DNA of 50,698 bases. It comes from an uncultured Saprospiraceae bacterium (GTDB lineage: Bacteria > Bacteroidota > Bacteroidia > Chitinophagales > Saprospiraceae). The notes under the pieces were generated by a model. It did not search any database. It saw only the letters and a program-made list of their open reading frames with translations, and had not been told where the DNA came from. The stretch lies in NCBI GenBank assembly GCA_937951615.1, contig CALFBH010000032.1, positions 1-50,698 on the forward strand. The letters are read 5' to 3'. The stretch's first letter is position 1. Every line of letters begins with the position of its first letter. Positions 12,001 through 16,917 of the stretch are shown here, piece by piece. The translations under genes and the position numbers were made by a program.

Positions 12001-12840
12001 AGAATCCAAATCGACTAGTACAATTTGATCGTCATCAGAATCTACGTGTACCAATGAACCAAAATTACAGCCTGCTCCCGTTTGATGCCAAAGGGATATT
12101 TCTGTATCAAAATTGGTCGCGCCGTGGTCAGTAGAGATGGCAAAGACAGAATTGGCAGTAGCCACAAAGGAGTGCCAGGTAGTATTGGATGGGGAGACAT
12201 TGCCATCAGGTGAACTGACTTCTCCTCCTTGTATTGTTGCGCATGTATTGTTTACGGTAACGACTGCTCCGTTGGGACTGATTGTAGCTGCATTACAGAT
12301 GTCGTCGTTGGAAGGTGAGGGGATGAAAGAGCCAGTTACAATCATTTGTCCTGTCCAACAGTAAGTTCCTGGACAATCTCCTCCAATTGTAGAACAAAAT
12401 GGGCCAACCGTATAGGTGCCTGGTGCTGAAAGTAGATTGACTGTATTATTTACATCCACATCATCGCCATCACATATACCAGTAAATGCACCAAAAGTAC
12501 AACCAGCTCCATCATCTTCACATGCACGGAAGGTTACCGTTATGTTACTTGGAAGGTCTGCTATGCAATCGAAACTCTCATTATAAAGATTAGTATTTAT
12601 ATTAAAAGTACCACCATTTGCTCCTCCTTCTTGATGACATTGATTGTCAATATCTCCACCAGTCCACCACCAAGTAGGGTCACTAGAACCGCCAAAAATT
12701 CCATCACAGTCTGAAATAGTCGTACTGACCTGCACGACATCAATCGTGACATTCACCTGACCAAGCAGAGGCACAGACAATAATAAAGCAGCAAATAAGG
12801 GGGCGTATAACTTCGGATAGCAAAGGTAAACTCTTTTCAT
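1..12840 (-). CDS. Giant SprB-repeat surface adhesin, 3' end outside the window
   Basis: An uninterrupted minus-strand frame runs from the ATG at 12840 to base 1, giving 4,280 codons with no stop, so the C-terminus lies beyond the window. It starts with a signal peptide (about residues 1-28, ending in LLGQ). Next come about ten PPC-like modules of roughly 155 residues (about 170-1560) with recurring motifs NDLICDA, VWYTF, TCTG and a CLxPGxTYW/VDG core. A divergent beta-rich region follows, then four SprB-type repeats (about 1860-2170), a PKD/HYR-like domain, a MAM-like jelly-roll region (about 2350-2540) and an Ig-like domain. A long SprB array occupies about 2640-4280. SprB of Flavobacterium is a motile surface adhesin exported by T9SS. 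By analogy this is a very large surface adhesin, but the sorting domain that would confirm T9SS export is not visible. Repeat copies are near-identical at DNA level, so assembly errors are possible. Confidence 0.9.
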   Translation of the reverse strand, partial: MKRVYLCYPKLYAPLFAALLLSVPLLGQVNVTIDVVQVSTTISDCDGIFGGSSDPTWWWTGGDIDNQCHQEGGANGGTFNINTNLYNESFDCIADLPSNITVTFRACEDDGAGCTFGAFTGICDGDDVDVNNTVNLLSAPGTYTVGPFCSTIGGDCPGTYCWTGQMIVTGSFIPSPSNDDICNAATISPNGAVVTVNNTCATIQGGEVSSPDGNVSPSNTTWHSFVATANSVFAISTDHGATNFDTEISLWHQTGAGCNFGSLVHVDSDDDQIVLVDLDSYMEVECLVAGDTYFVQVDGNDSDDEGNYGLSVEAIGGPTATNDLICDAINLGTLTSAGTIGNQGLSNYNNFCAGSAGDPQPSWTNEYGVWFTFTTSSTPSATIQIEADNDPQGFGDQIDIQLALYESSNGTCTGALSLIDSDYDPVFFAEDLQIECLQPNTTYFILVDGWDDPTGLLSLEEGFFGVEVIDDGIVQSGDEICDAENLGTVPNGGSISTPLNQSNICATDTNDPEPGAWGSDQGVWFQFTAPASGHVIASLVSDQLAPIGIDAIDLQGAVYESNDQTCTGLITDVGSEYDPVVIDEEFEVRCLIPGDPYWLFVDGSGLPFLQEGIFSVELTDGGDFPATNDLICDAIPIGAPTLANPITLPLQSNYCADNILEPIPTNWGNEAGVWYTFVAPPSGVVEITTESLGGLLDNEGIDTQIAVYDSSDESCTGTLTELGSDYEGAGAFLDEDLVVDCLEPGRTYYIMIDGQPGIIDPTLLYGEFDITVVEVDRPSPLGNDLPCDAVALGDPTGTPIVTGTTTPHSQNNWCATNTGEPVPSQINPNSTVWYSFTVPSTGSFTIEVEQTGVAILDEEAINTEIALFITDDGTCTGIYSEVEVDASLFDLVNYDSDVEVTCLEPGETVWLMIDGENFIEEEDIEGNFDITITEDPPLPPSPNDLICNAVALGNPFAGSSVGVNNENNICAGDAGDPQPDAFGTDQTVWYTFTTPATGGPYAVDIATTSDFPFFSDAIDLQVAVFASSDNTCTGILTEIESEYDILDGLIPFNENVEVQCLEPGNTYYVMVDGSFANVQGNFDIDITQITPNPIPTNDLICNDINIGQIPVGGSIPGNTDYYNFCSDIEAGEPVPNAFGIDQTVWFTFTTPNYPPGSTSDIIININSDPNGIGNIIDLQAAIYESSDGTCTGIMTEIDSEYDGLGVVFDETIEVDCLDGNETYWLQIDGSGINTEGYFTIEIIDNGNGIRPVNDDICDVIALGAVPAGGAINNGVVYTNNCATIESGEPTPSAFSPIDNTVWFSFEAPPSGNATIDLFNQGGLDLQGAVYVSSDGTCAGVLTEHYSDYDGIISFDEELELDCLIPGETYWLQVDGNDNGDVIGGAQGDFTIEITDDGGTTSFPLNNDICDATDLGLPTGTPNVLSNEDNYCADVQPGEPGLGDYAQTTVWYTFTAPASGQATIDLSANSITGLDGEIHLFASSDNTCTGVFSELDEDYVATAAFDEEIEATCLTPGESYWIQVDGTPLLGQEGDFTIAIVDPEPNYGTGNPGDVEPVNNDCPDATVLTVQSESCIYATGTWDIENFGEPTAYTNPAAGCGGNCGDTWYQFDIPSTGIAQVEGSTTGVFPTDFTIIAYSGACNALVPIQPTSCESTSNGDIDFEVVGVPGETIWVQVINESGEGDNEDFEICVAEQCGADDCVNTIAMEPNVQYCWDTEEAEAEDVLGGAPGYIECGSGVGNSGGNPDASVYYSFTSDCNGGSVTLNIQNAMIGGSCFGGIPTDGFSISLYQDDTPCDNMPVALVDCQGWDNCDGQPINWSETYTNLMPNTEYILQIDGWGSFAGFGGGDANGFVMIETAANPIVEAVQIQPVTCFGGSDGIAEATVTGGTPPFTYLWDDPAMQMTATATGLSAGTYIVTVTADNGCEDTTSVVITEPTEIIPITLAEIAATCSYSNDGSASASASGGTPGNDPNYMYEWDNGETDSLATMLTPGTHIVTITDMVGCAITAEVIVDGPPEIMIAMTLDAEPLCNGDANGTATATASGGTPNTPPNEYTYDWDNGETTATATMLDAGIHTITVTDANGCEATAEIDVTEPPRLTATATLDSEPSCNGDSDGVATATEVGGTSPFSYEWDNGEMTATATMLDAGTHVVTVTDDNGCTSTASVILTDPELPTVNDPGDQTICTEDALNIVLTGTPAGVTFDWTSAVTAGIITGNTASGTSSTITDVLTNTEATPGEVIYTITPMNGTCPGTAVDVIITVNPAPMIINVVETCNPLGTEYVVTFEITGGDNTSYTIISGTGTLAGSLFTSDPIPAGTSYVFNVDDGNSCGPVSVAGNPICDPPVPTPCIAEGCVGASVVAEGNFENYNPANPTQFFATDYTPNNGDGTCTPNANCNGDFLCQDGFAVVSNIPDCNPTWSNNIYDHTLADGTGNLLLVDYPNTGTLNIWCQQVTLNANTDYCFGAYFINPLFAGSGLPEPSVSFTVDGVNIGTTPTIPETEQWEYHGFTFNSGAGGTFDICLQNGNAGFLGFDLAIDDIALQELLNGTPPIATDDMASDCESTGSVTIDVLANDTAGSSPLDLTTLSIETAPPFSDGVISNIDQTVGTITFTPDPGVTSTTFEYEICGTDGCCDIATVTVTLDPSPIASALTDSDVLCTGDTNGSATVTATDGTPAYTYEWDNGETTATATMLGVGTHIVTVTDMNNCTATAQVDITEPVALTASATEDNPTTCAGNNDGSATVTANDGTPAYTYNWDNGETTATATMLGVGTHIVTVTDMNNCTATAQVDITEPVALTASAIEDNPATCVGNSDGSATVTANDGTPAYTYNWDNGETTATATMLGVGTHIVTVTDMNNCTATAQVDITEPVALAASATEDNPATCAGNNDGSATVTATDGTPVYTYNWDNGETTATATMLGVGTHIVTVTDMNNCTATAQVDITEPVALTASATEDNPATCAGNNDGSATVTATDGTPAYTYNWDNGETTATATMLGVGTHIVTVTDMNNCTATAQVDITEPVALTASATEDNPATCAGNDDGSATVTATDGTPAYTYNWDNGETTATATMLDAGTHTVTVTDANGCTATTDITIGEPLLLAASAIEDNPATCAGNDDGSATVTATDGTPAYTYEWDNGETTSTAIMLGVGTHTVTVTDMNNCTATAQVDITEPVALTASATEDSPATCVGNDDGSATVTASDGTPVYNYNWDNGETTATATMLGVGTHVVTVTDMNNCTATTDVTITEPTAIAVTVDATTDANCTSCDGTATITPSGGTAPYAYEWSNGSTDQNPIDLCAGASSVTITDANSCTLIETVTIGSTATFALDNINADAEPLCFGDCTGEASVTVSGGEMPYTYQWDDSQTTATATGLCAGSYNVTITDNDGCIAVGNIAINQPLQLVASAAQDSSPSCAGTNDGTATVIASDGTPAYTYEWDNGETTATATMLGVGTHIVTVTDMNNCTATAQVDITEPVALAASAIEDSPATCSGNNDGTATVTATDGTPNYTYNWDNGETTSTATMLGVGTHIVTVTDMNNCTATAQVDITEPVALAASATEDSPATCVGNDDGSATVTATDGTPAYTYNWDNGETTATATMLGVGTHTVTVTDMNNCTATAQVDITEPVALTASATEDSPATCAGNNDGSATVTAIDGTPAYTYNWDNGETTSTATMLGVGTHTVTVTDMNNCTATAQVDITEPVALTASATEDSPATCAGGNDDGSATVTASDGTPAYTYNWDNGETTATATMLGVGTHIVTVTDMNNCTATAQVDITEPVALTASATEDSPATCVGNDDGSGTVTATDGTPAYTYNWDNGETTSTATMLGVGTHVVTVTDMNNCTATTDVTITEPTAIAVTVDATTDANCTSCDGIATITPSGGTVPYTYEWSNGSTDQNPIDLCAGASSVTITDANSCTLIETVTIGSTATFALDNINADVDPLCFGDCTGEATITVAGGEEPYVYNWENGQMTATATMLCTGTYNVTVTDNDGCFIVANINITEPNELTATASNDNDVSCNGNTDGGATATPIGGTTPYTYQWDNGETTVTVNNLGFGSHDVTITDANSCTTTANVLIGEPDAIALVCTETNAATTIGGNDGEANVNITGGTPDYTIDWDGQATGTQAGTAGDNAITGLEAGNYSVTVTDTNGCTEICSFTINEPGCAVTAAITQTQDISCNSTCDAAIDLELTNATAPITYDWSDDTLDGTEDPTGLCAGTYDVTVTDANNCQAITSITIAEPDAIALTCTETSAATTIGGTDGEANV
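953..1372 (-). repeat. Segmental duplication inside the SprB array, copy 1
   Basis: This block pairs with 2780-3199 at an offset of 1,827 bp, which is eight 228-bp units plus one codon. From 965 to 1310 I count about nine mismatches. It encodes two divergent SprB units, so the match is not explained by the general similarity of the common unit. Confidence 0.85.
1150..4880 (-). repeat. 228-bp tandem array encoding 76-residue SprB-type units
   Basis: Sixteen equivalent points (1385, 1613, 1844, 2072, 2300, 2528 and so on to 4808) are spaced by 228 bp, with one 231-bp interval (1613-1844) caused by one extra codon. Each unit encodes a segment around GTPAYTYNWDNGETTATATM followed by a TVTDMNNCTAT/ITEP segment. 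Most units are nearly identical in DNA. Those near 2756 and 2984 are divergent but keep the register. All spacings are multiples of three, so the reading frame survives. Confidence 0.93.
2780..3199 (-). repeat. Segmental duplication inside the SprB array, copy 2
   Basis: This is the partner of 953-1372. It encodes the same divergent units, including a cysteine-rich stretch (ANCTSCDGTAT) that appears nowhere else in the array. Confidence 0.85.
8170..12330 (-). repeat. Protein-level repeat: nine to ten PPC-like modules
   Basis: Module starts, marked by an N-D-x-x-C-D/N-A motif, fall near 12320, 11880, 11420, 10960, 10490, 10010, 9550, 9080, 8630 and 8165, a period of about 440-480 bp. Unlike the SprB array, these copies have diverged clearly in DNA, so they are older. 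The tenth (NNDCPDATVL) is the most divergent. Confidence 0.8.
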
Positions 12841-12899
12841 AATCAAGCGGGTTCGCATTAACGATTTGTATATGTATTTGTTCGGTCTCTAACAAGAGT

Positions 12900-12932
12900 T
12901 AAAGATAATTAAAACACACAATAATTCAAGAA
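12900..12932 (-). promoter_or_regulatory. Bacteroidota-type promoter of the giant adhesin
   Basis: On the minus strand TTCTTG (12932-12927) is followed after 19 bases by TATCTTTA (12907-12900), one base short of the TAnnTTTG consensus. The spacing is ideal. It lies about 60 bases upstream of the start codon. Confidence 0.6.
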
Positions 12933-13191
12933 TAAGCCTTTTTAAAAAATGAGATTTCCCCTATCAAGCCAGATTCGGAAGAATGTTTTGTTATCTAGAC
13001 ACGAAGGGCAGGTGGTGTTCCCCAGTCTATTGAACAGTCTCAAGCTTGACGTCTCGTGAGGTATTTCGGAAGAAATCCGGCATATAGGATTGCTCAGTTT
13101 ATCTTATAATACCCAGTGTTTTCACTTTCCCGTTAATGTCAATTACACGTCACAAATAGCAGATATTGAACAAACACATCTTCTTTTTGTC

Positions 13192-13199
13192 TATTTTTG
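13192..13199 (+). promoter_or_regulatory. Possible -7 element of the M36 gene
   Basis: TATTTTTG matches TAnnTTTG exactly, 40 bases before the start codon. The only TTG upstream (13166-13168) is 23 bases away, a little far for a -33 element. Confidence 0.35.
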
Positions 13200-13239
13200 T
13201 GAAGAATCACAATAATTTCATCAACTTATAATCAGACTC

Positions 13240-16200
13240 ATGAGAAATGATAACTTTCTATCTAAAGTCGTTTTTGTAGCCATTCTATTCTTTTCTGGAT
13301 GGACAATGGAAGCGCAGCAAGTTGCTCCCTTAGACCAAACCTTCCGGTATCTGGAACAACATCTGACTGATCTCGAACTCACTCAGGCAGACCTCCAAAG
13401 TCCTGTCGTGACAGATAATTACCAAAGTAAACATAATGGTGTGACCCATATTTACATGCGTCAGACTCATAATAACATTGAGGTTCTTGGTGGAATCATC
13501 AATGCGAATATTGCGAAAGATGGTAAAGTGATTAGCCTTGGCAATCGTTTTGTCAGCGACCTGGCAAACCGCGTAAATGCTAACAGTGCTTCTCTATCTG
13601 TAGTGCAAGCCGTAAATGCAGCAGCACATCATTTAGACCTGACTCCAACTGGTTTATCTATTGAAGACAGCAGTAATGAACGTGAATATACTGTAAGTAA
13701 TGGCGGTATTTCCAATACGTCTATTCCTGTAAAAATGATGTATCTGCCGGTAAAAGAAGGCATGGCAAAATTGATTTGGCAGGTGGTTATTTATACCAAT
13801 GACTATCAGCACCACTGGTTTGTCAATGTAGATGCTGTGACTGGCGAGATTCTAAGCAAACGCGACCAGGTGATTCACTGTGATTTTGGTGCGCCTAATA
13901 TAGAGGAGAGCGGAGAGATTGCTTCGCTGAGAGACCGCTTCGCTGAGAGAGGAGAGAAACACGTTTGTACCTCAACACATCAACACATCAACACATCAAC
14001 ACAACAAAATAGCGCCAACCCCGATTCTTATAATGTATATCCGCTTGGTGTAGAAGCTCCGATTTATGGTGGTCGTCAGTTGGTCACCAATCCTGCTGAT
14101 TTGACGGCTTCGCCTTATGGCTGGCATGATATAGATGCTGCTGCTGGTGCAGAATTCACTATTACGAGAGGAAATAATGTATATGCGCAGGAGGATGTCA
14201 ATGGTAATGACGGTTTTGGATATTCGCCCGATGGTGGCGCAAATCTGGACTTTGATTTTCCACTTGACTTCACACTCGGGCCTACCGGCTATCAGGATGC
14301 AGCAATTACCAACCTTTTCTATTGGAATAATATCATGCATGATGTCTGGTATCGTTATGGTTTTGATGAAATTTCTGGCAATTATCAGGAAAACAATTAT
14401 GGCAATGGCGGCGAAGAACACGATTTTGTTATCGCTGATGCGCAAGATGGCGGTGGTACAAATAATGCCAATTTTAATCCGCAAGCAGATGGTACAAGTG
14501 GCCGTATGCAAATGTACCTATGGACAGGTGGTGGTACGACTGAATTTAATGTCAACTCCCCAAGCGGTATCGCTGGAATGTATAGTGCGCTAACGGCTGC
14601 TTTCGGTCCAGGTAATTTTAATGTAACTGGTGATTTGGTATTGGTAGATGACGGTTCAGCTACACCAACTGAACTGTGTGATCCACCACTTAATAATGCA
14701 GCAGATGTTGCAGGTAATATCGCCGTGATTGATCGTGGCAATTGTGAGTTTGGTGCAAAAGTACTGGAAGCTGAAAATGCTGGAGCTATTGCAGCAGTTG
14801 TTTGTAATAATGTAGCAGGCGCACCTATCTCTATGGGCGCAGGCGCAGTTGGCAATACCGTAACCATTCCATCTATGATGATTTCTCAGGCGGATTGCGC
14901 GACTATTCGTGCCCAACTTCCTGGTGTAAATCTGACGATGACTTCTATTAGCAATGATTTAGATGGTGATTTGGATAATGGCATCGTAGCCCATGAATAT
15001 GGACATGGTATTTCTACCCGCCTGACTGGTGGACCCAATAATAGTGGCTGCCTCGGCAATAATGAGCAGCAGGGAGAAGGCTGGAGTGACTGGTTTGGAC
15101 TGGTACTGACCATAGAGACGGGCGACCAGGGTAGTGATGCTCGTGGCATTGGCAATTATGCAACAGGTGCAGGTGTAAATGGTGGAGGCATTCGCCCTTG
15201 GCCTTATTCTACAGACATGGGTGTCAATCCGCATACTTATGGCGATGTGCCAAATGAAGCTATTCCACATGGTGTAGGTTCAGTTTGGTGTGCCATGATT
15301 TGGGATATGCACTGGGCATTAATTGACCTATATGGTTATGACAATGATTTATACGAAGGAACAGGTGGAAATAACATCTCTATGCAATTAGTAATGGATG
15401 GGATGAAACTTCAGCCTTGCAGCCCGGAATTCCCTGAAGCACGAGACGCAATTCTCGAAGCAGATATGATTAATTATAATGGTGCAAATGAGTGTTTGAT
15501 CTGGGAGGTCTTTGCTCGTCGTGGCTTAGGCTATAGTGCGACTGCCGGAGGAAATGAAGCCTTCGATATTGCGCCTTCTTGTATTACACCAACAGAAGCA
15601 CCAGATGTTGATTTTGAAGCGAATACGACAGAAAGCTGTGATGGTGAAGTTCTTTTTACTGATATTTCTGCCAATTATCCAAACAGCTGGGATTGGGATT
15701 TTGGAGATGGAAATACTTCTAATTTACAAAACCCTAGTCATCAATATGCTGCTGATGGCACTTACACCGTTACACTGACTGCCAGCAATGTTATTGGTGC
15801 TAGTACAGAAACAAAAACAGCTTATGTTGTGGTTGAATTCCTAGCTGCGCCTTCACTAACTGGCGGAATGACAACAGTCTGTAGTGGAACAAACACAACA
15901 TTAACTGCTTCGGCTGATGATGTCGCTTACTGGCTGGATGGCAATGGCAATGTACTGGGTACAGGAAATGTTTTTGCTACGCCAAATCTGACATCCAGCA
16001 CAACTTTCTATCTGGAAAACAGACAGTCTCCGCCAATCGAAAATGTTGGGCCAGTAGATAATTCATTTGCTGGTGGCGGTTATCATAATACAGGCTTTAG
16101 AGGAACAGTAGATTTTGAAGCTTTCGCGCCCTTCACTATTTTATCTATCTGGATAGATGCTGGTTCTGCCGGAAATCGCCAGATTGATTTAGAAGAAAAT

Positions 16201-16761
16201 GGTACTGTTATCGCTTCTGTCAATGTAGCAGTTGTAGCAGGCCCACAAAGAGTTGATTTAGATTTGGAAGTTCCTGCTTCTGGTAATTATTCTTTGGCAG
16301 GAGAGAGTATTGATATGTTTAGAAATGACAGTGGCGCCAATTACCCTTATACAATTAATGGCTTAGTTTCACTCACTGGTTCTTCGGCTGGTGCAGACTA
16401 TTATTACTATTTCTACGACTGGGAAGTTCAGGCGCCAGGTTGTGCCAGTGAGCAAATACCAGTAGCCATTACTGTAGAAATTTGTGACAATATCAATGAT
16501 ACTGAACTCGCAGAAGTCTTCCATATTCAACCTAATCCGAATGACGGTTCATTCAATATAGAGCTGGAAGGTGAAGCACATCAGGAAATAGAAATTGCAG
16601 TGCTGGATATTCTCGGACAAGTTGTATTCCAGCAGGATTATGAATTCAATACAGGACAACTGACGACTCGTATTGACTTGGATAATGCAGCTTCCGGGAC
16701 TTATTTTGTTCAGGTGAGTGCAGCTGATCAAGTGAGTTATCAGAAAGTAGTGGTGAAATAA
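13240..16761 (+). CDS. Secreted M36 (fungalysin-type) metallopeptidase with PA, PKD and T9SS type A domains
   Basis: The protein is 1,173 residues long. A signal peptide (ending near MEAQQ) is followed by an FTP/PepSY-like propeptide (about 30-205). The catalytic domain has the zinc motif HEYGH at 585-589 and a downstream GEGWSDW whose E613 is the expected third zinc ligand. A PA domain (about 453-563) is inserted in the catalytic region, as in many bacterial M36 enzymes. A PKD domain (783-867, WDFGDGN), an Ig-like segment and a T9SS type A sorting domain (about 1087-1173, starting near QPNPNDGSF) follow. It should cleave extracellular protein after T9SS export. Odd features: an in-frame low-complexity insert between propeptide and catalytic domain, and a C-terminal 390 residues shared with the next gene. 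Confidence 0.93.
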   Translation: MRNDNFLSKVVFVAILFFSGWTMEAQQVAPLDQTFRYLEQHLTDLELTQADLQSPVVTDNYQSKHNGVTHIYMRQTHNNIEVLGGIINANIAKDGKVISLGNRFVSDLANRVNANSASLSVVQAVNAAAHHLDLTPTGLSIEDSSNEREYTVSNGGISNTSIPVKMMYLPVKEGMAKLIWQVVIYTNDYQHHWFVNVDAVTGEILSKRDQVIHCDFGAPNIEESGEIASLRDRFAERGEKHVCTSTHQHINTSTQQNSANPDSYNVYPLGVEAPIYGGRQLVTNPADLTASPYGWHDIDAAAGAEFTITRGNNVYAQEDVNGNDGFGYSPDGGANLDFDFPLDFTLGPTGYQDAAITNLFYWNNIMHDVWYRYGFDEISGNYQENNYGNGGEEHDFVIADAQDGGGTNNANFNPQADGTSGRMQMYLWTGGGTTEFNVNSPSGIAGMYSALTAAFGPGNFNVTGDLVLVDDGSATPTELCDPPLNNAADVAGNIAVIDRGNCEFGAKVLEAENAGAIAAVVCNNVAGAPISMGAGAVGNTVTIPSMMISQADCATIRAQLPGVNLTMTSISNDLDGDLDNGIVAHEYGHGISTRLTGGPNNSGCLGNNEQQGEGWSDWFGLVLTIETGDQGSDARGIGNYATGAGVNGGGIRPWPYSTDMGVNPHTYGDVPNEAIPHGVGSVWCAMIWDMHWALIDLYGYDNDLYEGTGGNNISMQLVMDGMKLQPCSPEFPEARDAILEADMINYNGANECLIWEVFARRGLGYSATAGGNEAFDIAPSCITPTEAPDVDFEANTTESCDGEVLFTDISANYPNSWDWDFGDGNTSNLQNPSHQYAADGTYTVTLTASNVIGASTETKTAYVVVEFLAAPSLTGGMTTVCSGTNTTLTASADDVAYWLDGNGNVLGTGNVFATPNLTSSTTFYLENRQSPPIENVGPVDNSFAGGGYHNTGFRGTVDFEAFAPFTILSIWIDAGSAGNRQIDLEENGTVIASVNVAVVAGPQRVDLDLEVPASGNYSLAGESIDMFRNDSGANYPYTINGLVSLTGSSAGADYYYYFYDWEVQAPGCASEQIPVAITVEICDNINDTELAEVFHIQPNPNDGSFNIELEGEAHQEIEIAVLDILGQVVFQQDYEFNTGQLTTRIDLDNAASGTYFVQVSAADQVSYQKVVVK
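13908..14008 (+). repeat. In-frame low-complexity insert in the M36 gene
   Basis: Two low-complexity tracts lie side by side. In 13908-13955, GCTTCGCTGAGAGA occurs twice among GAGAG words. In 13970-14008, the word TCAACACA is repeated about four times. They encode roughly 34 residues (EESGEIASLRDRF to STQQN) unlike the surrounding protein, at a junction that is probably surface-exposed and removed during maturation. Confidence 0.75.
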
Positions 16762-16805
16762 ATACGGGGCTATTTTTTTATAGCAAAAAAATGATTTATA
16801 AAGCT

Positions 16806-16840
16806 GCCTGCAAACTAGTAAATTTGCAGGCGGTTTTTTT
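16806..16840 (+). terminator. Terminator after the M36 gene
   Basis: GCCTGCAAA (16806-16814) pairs with TTTGCAGGC (16823-16831), followed by a run of seven T. The Kelch gene downstream ends with the same stem sequence. Confidence 0.8.
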
Positions 16841-16917
16841 GTAAAAAAAGTGTAAAAAAGAATATTGAAACATAGGGTCTTTGTATCTGTAGAAGGTCTA
16901 TACTTTAAAATAAGATT

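Larger units (their letters stand above)
12841..13239. other. Divergent intergenic region, adhesin / M36 peptidase
   Basis: This is the 399-bp gap between two divergently read genes. It holds a good minus-strand promoter (12900-12932) and a weaker plus-strand -7 element (13192-13199). I see no further gene. The middle part (12960-13090) is relatively GC-rich with no recognised feature. Confidence 0.7.

Noticed and set aside
13996-15270. Several antisense frames inside the M36 gene
   Set aside because: They overlap a gene with intact zinc motif and domain order, and their translations show no family features.
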